NCBI GenBank assembly: GCA_947628235.1
Contig: CANQZC010000014.1
Span: forward strand, 1-41,378
DNA from: an uncultured Bacilli bacterium
Lineage (GTDB): Bacteria; Bacillota_I; Bacilli_A; RF39; UBA660
Reading direction: 5' to 3'
Length of the DNA: 41,378 nt
The notes below the pieces were generated by a model. That model had not been told where the DNA came from, did not search any database, and was given only the letters and a program-made list of their open reading frames with translations. Shown here one piece after another: positions 17,218-24,505 of this stretch. Numbering within the stretch: the first letter of the stretch is position 1; each line of letters begins with the position of its first letter. Both the position numbers and the translations under genes were made by a program.

Positions 17218-17798
17218 TGGCAAAATTATATTTTCGTTATGGCGCCATGAACTGTGGGAAAACAACCTCACTTCTTCAAGTTGCCCATAACTATGAAGAG
17301 AAAGGATTAAAGGTTATTGTCGTAAAACCCTCTATTGATACGAAGGGGGGAAAGTGTATTGTCTCACGGTTAGGAATTAAGCGAAAAGTAGATGTTTGGT
17401 TAAAACCGAAAGACAATGTGCGAACGATGATTGACCCTACTGGAGTTGCCTGTATCTTAGTAGATGAAGCACAGTTTTTAAAACCCGATCAAGTTCAAGA
17501 CTTTTGGTTACTTGCTAAAATCTATGATGTTCCGGTGATGTGCTACGGACTAAGAACCACTTTTCAGACAAGATTTTTTGAAGGAAGTGCTCCTTTGATG
17601 GAACTTGCGGATGAATTAGAAGAATTAGTTACGATTTGTAAATGTGGTGCGAAAGCAAAATTTCAAGCCCGAAAAGTAGATGGCGTTTTTGTTACGGAAG
17701 GAAAGGAAGTCGCCATTGATGGCGAAGATTCTGTCACTTATGAATCTCTTTGTGGAAAATGTTATATTGAAGAGGTTTTAGGAATCCATGAATTATAG
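17217..17798 (+). CDS. tdk: Thymidine kinase
   Basis: Salvage enzyme phosphorylating thymidine with ATP. The 193-residue type II thymidine kinase has the P-loop YGAMNCGKTTSLL near the N terminus and the Walker B-like LVDEAQFL. The lasso region follows LRTTFQTRFFEG, and four zinc-binding cysteines are in CKCG and LCGKC. In many Bacillota tdk sits directly before prfA; here it is about 16 kb away, so that linkage is broken. The ATG overlaps the upstream stop (TAATG). Confidence 0.95.
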   Translation: MAKLYFRYGAMNCGKTTSLLQVAHNYEEKGLKVIVVKPSIDTKGGKCIVSRLGIKRKVDVWLKPKDNVRTMIDPTGVACILVDEAQFLKPDQVQDFWLLAKIYDVPVMCYGLRTTFQTRFFEGSAPLMELADELEELVTICKCGAKAKFQARKVDGVFVTEGKEVAIDGEDSVTYESLCGKCYIEEVLGIHEL

Positions 17799-17810
17799 GA
17801 CTTTCAAAAA

Positions 17811-17839
17811 TTGACAAAATGAGATTTGTTTGTTAGAAT
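17811..17839 (+). promoter_or_regulatory. Promoter of 17862 gene
   Basis: TTGACA at 17811-17816, 17 bp, TAGAAT at 17834-17839 with a TGT extension. The AGAGGCG ribosome-binding site at 17849-17855 follows. Confidence 0.75.
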
Positions 17840-17861
17840 ACACCATCAGAGAGGCGATTCT

Positions 17862-18212
17862 ATGAATGCAAAAGAATGGGGCAAAAAACAAGAAAGACAT
17901 CTAGAAGGATATCTTTTTGAAGGAGTTCTTCAAACGGGTGTTGTACCAGTTTCTTATCATAGTTATTATGGAAAATTAAGAGCGCAAGAGACGGCTTCTT
18001 ATTTGGGTTTCTATCCTGATTTCTTTAAGCAATTATTTGCTGGAAAGATAGAAGGCATCAATGTGAGTGAAGGAAACAATATTGCTTATGAAACCATTTT
18101 CAATCTTCCTAGTAGACATACTCCTTATGAGGAAGATGAGTTATTGGACTTATTTTTAGAGTTTACAGAAAAGCCTTTAGAAAAAGAAAAATCAAAGCAG
18201 AAAAAAATTTAA
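17862..18212 (+). CDS. Small conserved hypothetical protein
   Basis: A 116-residue protein with no family I can name. The ATG at 17862 follows a GAGGCG site; the longer frame to 17826 would run through the -10. It has a central mixed alpha/beta region with many aromatics (YHSYYGKL, YLGFYPDFFKQLF) and a Lys/Glu-rich tail. No signal peptide or membrane segment is visible. It has its own promoter and a strong terminator. Confidence 0.55.
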   Translation: MNAKEWGKKQERHLEGYLFEGVLQTGVVPVSYHSYYGKLRAQETASYLGFYPDFFKQLFAGKIEGINVSEGNNIAYETIFNLPSRHTPYEEDELLDLFLEFTEKPLEKEKSKQKKI

Positions 18213-18233
18213 AGACGAACTGTCAATGAAGAG

Positions 18234-18262
18234 AAAAATGTGCAAGATTTGTACATTTTTTT
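18234..18262 (+). terminator. Strong terminator before ppdK
   Basis: Twelve-base arms 18234-18245 and 18249-18260 pair with one G-U around a three-base loop, with a T-run. The A-rich 5' arm makes it potentially bidirectional. Confidence 0.85.
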
Positions 18263-18263
18263 C

Positions 18264-18292
18264 TTGCTTAGGTTAGGTAGGAATGTTATAAT
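18264..18292 (+). promoter_or_regulatory. Promoter of ppdK
   Basis: TTGCTT at 18264-18269, 17 bp, TATAAT at 18287-18292 with a TGT extension: a near-ideal promoter, fitting high expression. AAGGAGG at 18305-18311 is a strong ribosome-binding site. Confidence 0.85.
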
Positions 18293-18317
18293 ATATACGT
18301 GTTAAAGGAGGAATAAG

Positions 18318-20951
18318 ATGACAAAATATGTTTATGCCTTTAAAGAAGGTAATAAAGACATGCGTAATCTGTTAGGTGGTAAAGGTGCTAACTTAGCAGA
18401 AATGACTAGTATTGGCTTACCTGTACCTAGAGGATTTACGGTAACTACGGAAGCTTGTACAAAGTATTATGAAGATAATGAAACAATCTCTGAAGATATC
18501 GAAAAAGAAATTTTAGAGCATTTAGAGGAATTACAAAGTGTAACTGGTAAAACATTCGGAGATTATCATAATCCACTTTTAGTATCTGTAAGAAGTGGTG
18601 CTCGTGCATCTATGCCAGGTATGATGGATACAGTTCTAAACTTAGGATTAAATGATGAGGTTGCGCGCGGATTTGCAGAAGCAACTAACAATCCTCGTTT
18701 CGTATATGACAGTTATCGCCGTTTCATTCAAATGTTTGCAGATGTTGTAATGGGATTCCCAAAAAGTTCTTTTGAAAGAAAATTTGATGATATTAAAGAA
18801 TCAAAAGGAGTTCAATACGATACAGAACTTTCTGCCGAAGATTTAATGGAAGTTGTTGATATTTATAAGGAAGAATATCGTAAACATGCAGGATCTGATT
18901 TCCCACAAGATCCAAAAGTTCAAATGATGGAAGCTATCAAAGCGGTATTTAGAAGTTGGAATAATGACCGTGCGATCACTTATCGTCGTTTAAATGATAT
19001 TCCATCTAGTTGGGGAACTGCTGTCAATGTTCAAGAGATGGTTTATGGTAACCGTGGCGATGACTGTGGAACTGGTGTTGCGTTTACAAGAAACCCAGCT
19101 ACTGGAGAAAAGGCTCTCTTTGGTGAATATTTAATGAATGCTCAAGGAGAAGATGTTGTTGCTGGTATTCGTACACCACAACCAATCGAAACTCTAAAAG
19201 AGACAATGCCAGAATGTTACAATGAATTTGTTAAAATTTGTGGTATTTTGGAAGATCATTATAAAGATATGCAAGATATGGAATTTACGATTGAAAGCGG
19301 AAAACTTTTCATGTTACAAACTCGTAATGGAAAGAGAACTGCTGCTGCGGCTTTAAAAATTGCTGTAGATATGGTAAATGAAGGAATGCTTACAAAAGAA
19401 GAGGCTTTACTAAAAGTAGAACCAAAACAATTAGATCAATTATTACATCCAAACTTTGATGCTGAGGCTTTGAAGAAGGCTGCTCCAGTCGCAAAAGGAC
19501 TTGCTGCTTCTCCGGGAGCTGCTACTGGTAAAATTTACTTTACAGCTGAAGAAGTTATGGCTGCTCATGAAGCAGGTGAAAAAGATATCTTATTAGTAAG
19601 ATTAGAGACTTCTCCAGAAGATATTGAAGGAATGAATATCGCTCATGGTATTTTAACAATTCGTGGAGGTATGACTTCTCATGCTGCTGTAGTTGCTCGT
19701 GGTATGGGTACTTGCTGTGTATCTGGATGTGGAAGTCTTACCATTGATGAAGAAGGTAAAACCGTTACTACTCCAGATGGAAAAGTATATCATGAAGGAG
19801 ATTGGATGAGTTTAGATGGTTCTACTGGTAATGTTTACGGAGAAAGAATCGCTACAGTTGATCCAGAAATTAGTGGAGACTTTGGAACTTTTATGGGATG
19901 GGCAGATTCTGTTCGTAGATTAAAAGTTAGAACGAATGCAGATACTCCAAGAGATGCAAAACAAGCTCGTAAATTCGGAGCAGAAGGTATTGGACTTTGC
20001 CGTACAGAGCATATGTTCTTTGAAGAAGATAGAATCTTTAATTTCCGTCGTATGATTGCTGCTGAAACATTAGAGCAAAGAGAAGAAGCATTAGAGAAAA
20101 TCTTACCATATCAAAGAAATGACTTTGAAGGATTATTTGAGGCTATGGAAGGGGATCCAGTAGTTATTCGTTACTTAGATCCACCACTACATGAATTCTT
20201 ACCACATACTGATGAAGAAATTCGTCCACTTGCTGAGAGCCTTGGTATGAGTTTTGAAGCTTTAAAGAATCGTGTTGAATCTTTAAAAGAATTTAACCCA
20301 ATGATGGGACATAGAGGATGTCGTTTAGCAATTACTTATCCAGAAATTGCTAGAATGCAAACAAGAGCGGTTATTGAAGCTGCTATTAATGTTAACAAGA
20401 GAGGTATGAATGTTGTACCTGAAATCATGATTCCATTAGTTGGAGATGTAAATGAACTTAAATTTGTTAAGAAAGTAGTTGTAGAAACTGCGGATGCTAT
20501 TATCAAAGAAGCAGGAGTAGAACTTCCATACCATGTTGGTACGATGATTGAGATTCCAAGAGCTGCTTTAACTGCTGATGAAATCGCTAAAGAAGCAGAA
20601 TTCTTCTCATTTGGAACAAACGATTTAACCCAAATGACTTATGGATTCTCTCGTGATGATGCTGCTAAATTCTTAAATTACTATTATCAAAATAATATTT
20701 TTGAAAGTGATCCATTCGCTAAGATTGATCAAGTTGGTGTTGGTCAATTAATTAAAATGGCTGCTGAAAAGGGTAGAAGTGTTAGACCTGATATCCATTT
20801 AGGAATCTGTGGAGAACACGGAGGAGAACCAAGCAGTGTTGAATTCTGCCATAAAGTAGGACTTGACTATGTATCATGTTCACCATATCGTGTACCACTA
20901 GCAAGACTTGCTGCTGCCCAAGCTGCCGTTAAAGAGAAAATGGGAGAATAA
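18318..20951 (+). CDS. ppdK: Pyruvate, phosphate dikinase
   Basis: Interconverts pyruvate, ATP and phosphate with PEP, AMP and diphosphate, serving glycolysis or gluconeogenesis in many anaerobes. The 877-residue protein has the N-terminal ATP-grasp domain (LLGGKGANLAEM). The swivelling phosphohistidine domain has H455 in GGMTSHAAVVARGMG, and the C-terminal PEP-binding barrel has C831 in GICGEHGGEPSS. Both numbers equal those of the Clostridium symbiosum enzyme. The strong promoter suggests high expression. The last codons and the terminator recur three times downstream, marking the 3' end as an insertion site that leaves the gene intact. Confidence 0.98.
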   Translation: MTKYVYAFKEGNKDMRNLLGGKGANLAEMTSIGLPVPRGFTVTTEACTKYYEDNETISEDIEKEILEHLEELQSVTGKTFGDYHNPLLVSVRSGARASMPGMMDTVLNLGLNDEVARGFAEATNNPRFVYDSYRRFIQMFADVVMGFPKSSFERKFDDIKESKGVQYDTELSAEDLMEVVDIYKEEYRKHAGSDFPQDPKVQMMEAIKAVFRSWNNDRAITYRRLNDIPSSWGTAVNVQEMVYGNRGDDCGTGVAFTRNPATGEKALFGEYLMNAQGEDVVAGIRTPQPIETLKETMPECYNEFVKICGILEDHYKDMQDMEFTIESGKLFMLQTRNGKRTAAAALKIAVDMVNEGMLTKEEALLKVEPKQLDQLLHPNFDAEALKKAAPVAKGLAASPGAATGKIYFTAEEVMAAHEAGEKDILLVRLETSPEDIEGMNIAHGILTIRGGMTSHAAVVARGMGTCCVSGCGSLTIDEEGKTVTTPDGKVYHEGDWMSLDGSTGNVYGERIATVDPEISGDFGTFMGWADSVRRLKVRTNADTPRDAKQARKFGAEGIGLCRTEHMFFEEDRIFNFRRMIAAETLEQREEALEKILPYQRNDFEGLFEAMEGDPVVIRYLDPPLHEFLPHTDEEIRPLAESLGMSFEALKNRVESLKEFNPMMGHRGCRLAITYPEIARMQTRAVIEAAINVNKRGMNVVPEIMIPLVGDVNELKFVKKVVVETADAIIKEAGVELPYHVGTMIEIPRAALTADEIAKEAEFFSFGTNDLTQMTYGFSRDDAAKFLNYYYQNNIFESDPFAKIDQVGVGQLIKMAAEKGRSVRPDIHLGICGEHGGEPSSVEFCHKVGLDYVSCSPYRVPLARLAAAQAAVKEKMGE

Positions 20952-20984
20952 TAAAAATGAAGACTAAGGAAACTTAGTCTTTTT
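20919..20984 (+). repeat. ppdK 3'-end repeat, copy 1 (native) with terminator
   Basis: The last 11 codons including the stop (CAA GCT GCC GTT AAA GAG and onward to TAA at 20949-20951) and the intrinsic terminator. The terminator stem is AAGACTAAG (20960-20968) and CTTAGTCTT (20973-20981) around a GAAA tetraloop. All 66 bases recur at 22666-22731 with a single mismatch (GAG to GAA). The terminator core recurs at 27327-27348. Confidence 0.93.
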
Positions 20985-20985
20985 A

Positions 20986-20994
20986 TGATATAAT
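20986..20994 (+). promoter_or_regulatory. Extended -10 promoter of unit A
   Basis: TGATATAAT at 20986-20994 directly follows the ppdK terminator. The predicted start near 21001 gives a leader of about 13 nt. The 17-base string around it (20979-20995) recurs exactly at 24217-24233. Confidence 0.65.
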
Positions 20995-21013
20995 TGGTTT
21001 AGGTGTTTGTGTT

Positions 21014-21592
21014 ATGAATATTGAATTAAATCATGAATATTACTTTGAGGAATATAAAGAGTTTAATGATTTTATTAAGAATTTTATATCAATTGTAAAA
21101 GATAAAAAAATAAAATCTTTTAGTTCCTTTAGCGGTTTAATGTGGTCAGAACATTGTAATTTTACAGATAAGTTATATATGACTGATGATTTTAATTATT
21201 TAATATTTGATGATGGTACTACCCTTGCTTTTAAATACAATTTTTTTAGTATGATATCGATCAAAGTGACTCATATTAGCGAGTTAACAGATTCAGAAAA
21301 AGAAATTCTAAAAGTCGTAGGTAATTTTGATTTTGATTGTTATGGTTCAAGTATTGTAGATTATGAATTAAATAGATTTCATGATGAATATATGATTAAT
21401 TCGTCTACTAATGAAACAAGACCTTCTAAGGGAGATTATTTTAAAGAGTTAATATTTTACTTGAATAATGATAAAAAAATATGTATTTGTCCAGAAAATG
21501 CTGAATCTGATGGATATTGTGATATTTGGATGGAAAACAACTCATTAAAAGGAGTATTTAATGGTCAACCTCATAGAGTATGGTGGAAATAA
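21014..21592 (+). CDS. Unknown protein, island unit A gene 1
   Basis: A 192-residue protein of unknown function, first gene after the ppdK terminator. It is rich in Phe, Tyr, Asn and Asp with little Ala, and its codons lean to AT-ending forms, unlike the genes before ppdK. Features include an N-terminal helix (YKEFNDFIKNFISIV), a Cys/His/Trp cluster (GLMWSEHCNF), then strands and a C-terminal ICICPENAESDGYCDIWM segment. There is no signal or membrane segment. The TAA overlaps the ATG of the phosphoesterase gene by one base, so the two form a coupled pair. The weak overall resemblance to small polymorphic-toxin immunity proteins is only an impression. Confidence 0.6.
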   Translation: MNIELNHEYYFEEYKEFNDFIKNFISIVKDKKIKSFSSFSGLMWSEHCNFTDKLYMTDDFNYLIFDDGTTLAFKYNFFSMISIKVTHISELTDSEKEILKVVGNFDFDCYGSSIVDYELNRFHDEYMINSSTNETRPSKGDYFKELIFYLNNDKKICICPENAESDGYCDIWMENNSLKGVFNGQPHRVWWK

Positions 21593-22569
21593 TGTTTTTG
21601 AGTAAATTATTTAAATTTGATAATAAAGATTACGAAGGTACTTTAATTAATAATGGTGTTAATTCTTTTAATAAAAATTTAACCATATTAGTTATAGCAG
21701 ATACCCATGGTGATTTAGCATTTAATAAGCAAATGCAAAAGAAGTTAAAAAAATTTAAATTTGATTTATGTTGTGTACTTGGTGATATTGGAGATGATTA
21801 TAAAATAATTTTAGATTATGTTCCAAAAGATAAAATAGTAGCCATATTAGGTAATCATGATAGATTCTCTTTATTAGATGAATATGGATTATATAATTAT
21901 AATGGTAAGATAGTTAATATTAATGGGATAAGAATTGGAGCAATTGAAGGTAGTTTTAAATATAAAGATGAAACATTTCCTTCCTTTACTCATAAAGAAA
22001 GTATTAATTTTTTAGAAAAAATGTCCGATGTTGATATTTTATTATCACATGATAAACCATTTACTATAAACAATAATATTCCAGCTCATGATGGTTTAAA
22101 AGGAATAACAAAATATTTGTATGAAAGAAAAGTCCCTATTAATATTCATGGTCATATTCATAAAAGTTATTTAAAAACTTTAAAAAATGGAACACAAGTA
22201 AAAAGTGTTTATGGTATTGAAGTAATAAAACTTAAAAATGGCAGAATTGAAATGAAACAAGGAAATAAATATGAAATATATGTATATCAAAGTGAACAAG
22301 ATAAATATATTAAAATGAAATTACTTGGTAAACTAAAGTATGTTGGAAAGTCTTTTGGTGATGGAAGTTTAATTGATGGTAAAGTATATGATTGTGTCGG
22401 ATATAATAAAGAGTTTAGAGCACTATCAATTGTTAATGAAAATGAAGAAAATTATATGTATTTCGTAGATAAACCTAGACCATTAAACGGAAGTTCAAAA
22501 GGTGGCGAATGGGAGGTAGTAGAAATATATGATAAATGTTTAGAACAATTTTTAAACACTCGAAAATAA
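21592..22569 (+). CDS. Calcineurin-like metallophosphoesterase, unit A gene 2
   Basis: A 325-residue protein. The ATG at 21592 is preferred (TAATG overlap, GGTGG at 21582-21586) over one four codons upstream. The metallophosphoesterase motifs are all present in order: ADTHGD, LGDIGDD, LGNHDRF, LLSHDKP and HGHIHKS. The likely substrate is a phosphodiester or phosphomonoester, not predictable. After about residue 230 a separate small domain follows (LKYVGKSFGDGSLIDGKVYD to LNGSSKGGEWEVVEIYD). It resembles short stand-alone proteins common in Bacillota, so a fusion is possible. The pairing with an unknown partner on a mobile segment suggests a defence, anti-phage or toxin-immunity role, but that is inference. 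Confidence 0.85.
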   Translation: MFLSKLFKFDNKDYEGTLINNGVNSFNKNLTILVIADTHGDLAFNKQMQKKLKKFKFDLCCVLGDIGDDYKIILDYVPKDKIVAILGNHDRFSLLDEYGLYNYNGKIVNINGIRIGAIEGSFKYKDETFPSFTHKESINFLEKMSDVDILLSHDKPFTINNNIPAHDGLKGITKYLYERKVPINIHGHIHKSYLKTLKNGTQVKSVYGIEVIKLKNGRIEMKQGNKYEIYVYQSEQDKYIKMKLLGKLKYVGKSFGDGSLIDGKVYDCVGYNKEFRALSIVNENEENYMYFVDKPRPLNGSSKGGEWEVVEIYDKCLEQFLNTRK

Positions 22570-22648
22570 TTAGATTCGTTACAATAATTTATAAATGGAT
22601 TTTTATATTGAATATGATGGCACAGCACTAAAATTTCAAATAACCCCC

Positions 22649-22734
22649 TTGCCATGATGCTAGCACAAGCTGCCGTTAAAGAAAAAATGGGAGAATAATA
22701 AAAATGAAGACTAAGGAAACTTAGTCTTTTTTTT
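22649..22734 (+). repeat. ppdK 3'-end repeat, copy 2 with terminator
   Basis: A second ppdK tail with no ppdK body before it. From 22657 the frame reads MLAQAAVKEKMGE and ends at TAA 22696-22698, followed by the same GAAA-loop terminator (22707-22728). Bases 22666-22731 match the native copy at 65 of 66 positions. Bases 22649-22698 also match copy 3 at 41 of 50, all nine differences being transitions. It separates units A and B. The roughly 80 bases between the phosphoesterase stop and this repeat hold no feature I can support. Confidence 0.9.
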
Positions 22735-22777
22735 ATATTCAGCAAAAAGAAAGTTATTATCTAAAATATTCAAATGG

Positions 22778-22806
22778 TTGAACATATGGTTATGAAATGC
22801 TAAAAT
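22778..22806 (+). promoter_or_regulatory. Promoter of unit B gene
   Basis: TTGAAC at 22778-22783, 17 bp, TAAAAT at 22801-22806 with a TGC extension. The AGAGGGTG ribosome-binding site precedes the ATG at 22861. Confidence 0.65.
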
Positions 22807-22860
22807 AGAATATAGAATTTTATAACTTTTATTTTGAAATATGTTTAGAGGGTGATTAAC

Positions 22861-23811
22861 ATGGAAAGTAAATGTATTAAAAAATTTAATCAATATGAGG
22901 AAGAAATTCATAATATTTGTTTGCAAGGAAAAATAGATTACGAGAAAATTAATTATTTACTAAAAAATGGTGCATCAGCAAATGCAATTGAAATATATGA
23001 ATATGAAAATGGCGAAAGAGATGAAGAACTTTTATTGACTCAATGTTGGTTGGATGCAAGTGTTAGACTTAATGAATTGGAAAAGTATGAAATTGAAGAC
23101 GATTATTGTGTTAAATTACTTAAAATATTTATTGAAAACGGATTAAATATTGATAAATATGTTAATCATTTATTTGAAAACATTCAATGGACTTATGATG
23201 AGAAACATTATATTGAGATGACAAAGATGATTTTAAATAAATTAAAAGATAAAAGAAATTTAAATTTGGAAAGATCATTAAGTGGTATTGGAACAGAAGA
23301 AAGTTATAATAACATTTGTAAGGTTAATCACAAATATGCAAATGAATTATCTACTATTTATGAAATGATTGAAGGATATAAAAATGGAAAAGATGTTAAT
23401 AAATATTTCAATTATGAAAAAATAATTGATCAAAAAATAAAAAATATTAATATTTTTTGTGATAATTTGAAAGTTGATTTTAGCAATAAGATGATTGCAG
23501 AAAATATCGACATTTTTATCGAATGTGAAAATGACATTTTAACTATTCAAAATAAATATATATTCATAGATAATAATAAAATAAGATCAAATTTTAAAAG
23601 AACGGATAAAGATAATCGATTTCAAGCACAATTGGAAAAGTCTATAATAAATCAAAAAATAATAAATATTGAATTATTAAACGAAGAGATATGTGGAAAG
23701 ACAAAGACAATATATAATATAACAAAAATAGTAGTGACTTTTAAAAATAATAAGAAGTTTATAATAGATACTGATGAGGCATTAAGTAATATGAGAATAA
23801 CAATTTGTTAA
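22861..23811 (+). CDS. Unknown ankyrin-like protein, island unit B
   Basis: A 316-residue protein, single gene of unit B. The ATG at 22861 fits the GAGGGTG site; three further codons upstream are open. The first 110 residues hold phrases of ankyrin type (INYLLKNGASANAI, LLKIFIENGLNIDKY), so one or two divergent ankyrin-like hairpins are plausible. The C-terminal 110 residues look beta-rich (NKYIFIDNNKI, ITKIVVTFKNNKKFIIDTDE). It is extremely rich in Asn, Lys and Ile, much more AT-biased than the flanking host genes. It is unrecognised as a family. Immunity or defence cargo is a guess from location. Confidence 0.55.
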   Translation: MESKCIKKFNQYEEEIHNICLQGKIDYEKINYLLKNGASANAIEIYEYENGERDEELLLTQCWLDASVRLNELEKYEIEDDYCVKLLKIFIENGLNIDKYVNHLFENIQWTYDEKHYIEMTKMILNKLKDKRNLNLERSLSGIGTEESYNNICKVNHKYANELSTIYEMIEGYKNGKDVNKYFNYEKIIDQKIKNINIFCDNLKVDFSNKMIAENIDIFIECENDILTIQNKYIFIDNNKIRSNFKRTDKDNRFQAQLEKSIINQKIINIELLNEEICGKTKTIYNITKIVVTFKNNKKFIIDTDEALSNMRITIC

Positions 23812-23833
23812 TAAAAATTAAACATATTATCTT

Positions 23834-23883
23834 TTACCATAACATTAGTACAAATTGCTGTTAAAGAAAAAATGGGAGAATAA
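23834..23883 (+). repeat. ppdK 3'-end repeat, copy 3 without terminator
   Basis: In the ppdK frame it reads TLVQIAVKEKMGE and ends at TAA 23881-23883. It matches copy 2 at 41 of 50 bases, all differences being transitions, and the last 24 bases including the stop are identical. The GAAA-loop terminator is missing. Instead a perfect 11-bp inverted repeat (23901-23911 with 23945-23955) follows. It separates units B and C. Confidence 0.82.
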
Positions 23884-23924
23884 ATAATAGTTTAAAAAAT
23901 GAATATACTATGAATATATACTAT

Positions 23925-23953
23925 TTGATATTTTTATAAAAATATAGTATATT
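23925..23953 (+). promoter_or_regulatory. Promoter of a small-RNA candidate
   Basis: TTGATA at 23925-23930, 17 bp, TATATT at 23948-23953. The predicted start is at about 23960, the first base of a hairpin, and no ORF with a ribosome-binding site follows before the terminator. Confidence 0.6.
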
Positions 23954-23959
23954 CAAACT

Positions 23960-24065
23960 GCACTTGAAAAAGTGTAAAAATGTTTCTCGCTTCCAGGTGG
24001 TGCGACTAATAAATAATCCTGGTTGAAAATGTAGAAAAACTTCATCTTTTGGTGGGGTTTTTTTT
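23960..24065 (+). ncRNA. Candidate structured small RNA, about 105 nt
   Basis: It begins at the predicted start site and ends in a strong terminator. Structural elements are: CACTT (23961-23965) with AAGTG (23970-23974) around a GAAA loop; CCAGG (23993-23997) with CCTGG (24018-24022) enclosing a 20-base loop; and a terminator with 12-base arms 24035-24046 and 24051-24062, several G-U pairs, a TTTT loop and T-run. GTGC at 23999-24003 could also pair with GCAC at 23960-23963. I recognise no known riboswitch, tmRNA, SRP or 6S consensus. It sits between a ppdK repeat and the restriction genes. Confidence 0.5.
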
Positions 24066-24084
24066 GCTTTTTGTTATTTTTTTT

Positions 24085-24183
24085 ATGGAATTGATGGCAA
24101 TGAAAATAAAAACAGGTATTCATAATCATAGCAAAGATGAATATTTTGATATCGTTAATGGTAAAAATTTAATTTTAAATTAG
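24085..24183 (+). pseudogene. Small ORF, possible gene remnant
   Basis: A 32-codon frame (MELMAMKIKTGIHNHSKDEY and on to ILN) with no ribosome-binding site. It lies in the non-coding stretch between the small-RNA terminator and the next promoter. It may be a fragment of a deleted gene or chance. Together with copy 3, the inverted repeat, the small-RNA candidate and the promoter at 24224, it accounts for the 442-base gap between genes at 23812-24253. Confidence 0.2.
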
Positions 24184-24223
24184 AAATTGATTTATATTAA
24201 AATAGTTAAAAATAGACTTTTTA

Positions 24224-24232
24224 TGATATAAT
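24224..24232 (+). promoter_or_regulatory. Extended -10 promoter of unit C
   Basis: TGATATAAT with no good -35. It lies in a 17-base string (24217-24233) identical to 20979-20995 after the native ppdK terminator. The GAGGGAT ribosome-binding site of the next gene follows at 24240-24246. Confidence 0.55.
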
Positions 24233-24253
24233 TATCTACGAGGGATAATTGAT

Positions 24254-24502
24254 ATGAAGTCAAATATATATAGAATGCTGGAAAGATTTTTTGATGAAAC
24301 TATGATTAACATTGCAAGGAAGATGGGATATTCAGAAGAAAATATAACAATACTAGAGAATGATGAAGAAAAGTTGAAAAGAGATTATAGAGATGTGTAT
24401 GATAATTTAAAGTCCTGTCGCCACAATCGTGACGGAAGGACAGAAATGGAATATGATGTTTTCTCATTTGAAAAAATATGTTTCGGAATAAAAAATATTT
24501 AG
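24254..24502 (+). CDS. Small protein upstream of restriction genes
   Basis: An 82-residue protein, ATG at 24254 with GAGGGAT upstream. N-terminal helix (MLERFFDETMINIARKMGY), then a charged segment and a basic Cys-containing stretch (LKSCRHNRDGRTEMEY). It is not an obvious helix-turn-helix controller protein, though the position just ahead of the restriction genes is where one would lie. It may also be the remnant of a longer gene, because the C terminus ends abruptly 3 bp before the next frame opens. Function unknown. Confidence 0.45.
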   Translation: MKSNIYRMLERFFDETMINIARKMGYSEENITILENDEEKLKRDYRDVYDNLKSCRHNRDGRTEMEYDVFSFEKICFGIKNI

Positions 24503-24505
24503 AAG

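Noticed and set aside
23901..23955. Perfect 11-bp inverted repeat after ppdK copy 3 as a transposon end or CRISPR-like repeat
   Set aside because: It is a single pair with no transposase, no target duplication and no further copies; its 3' arm overlaps the small-RNA promoter. A replacement terminator is simpler.
24254..24502. Restriction controller (C) protein
   Set aside because: The size and place fit, but I see no convincing helix-turn-helix and the sequence could be a gene remnant.
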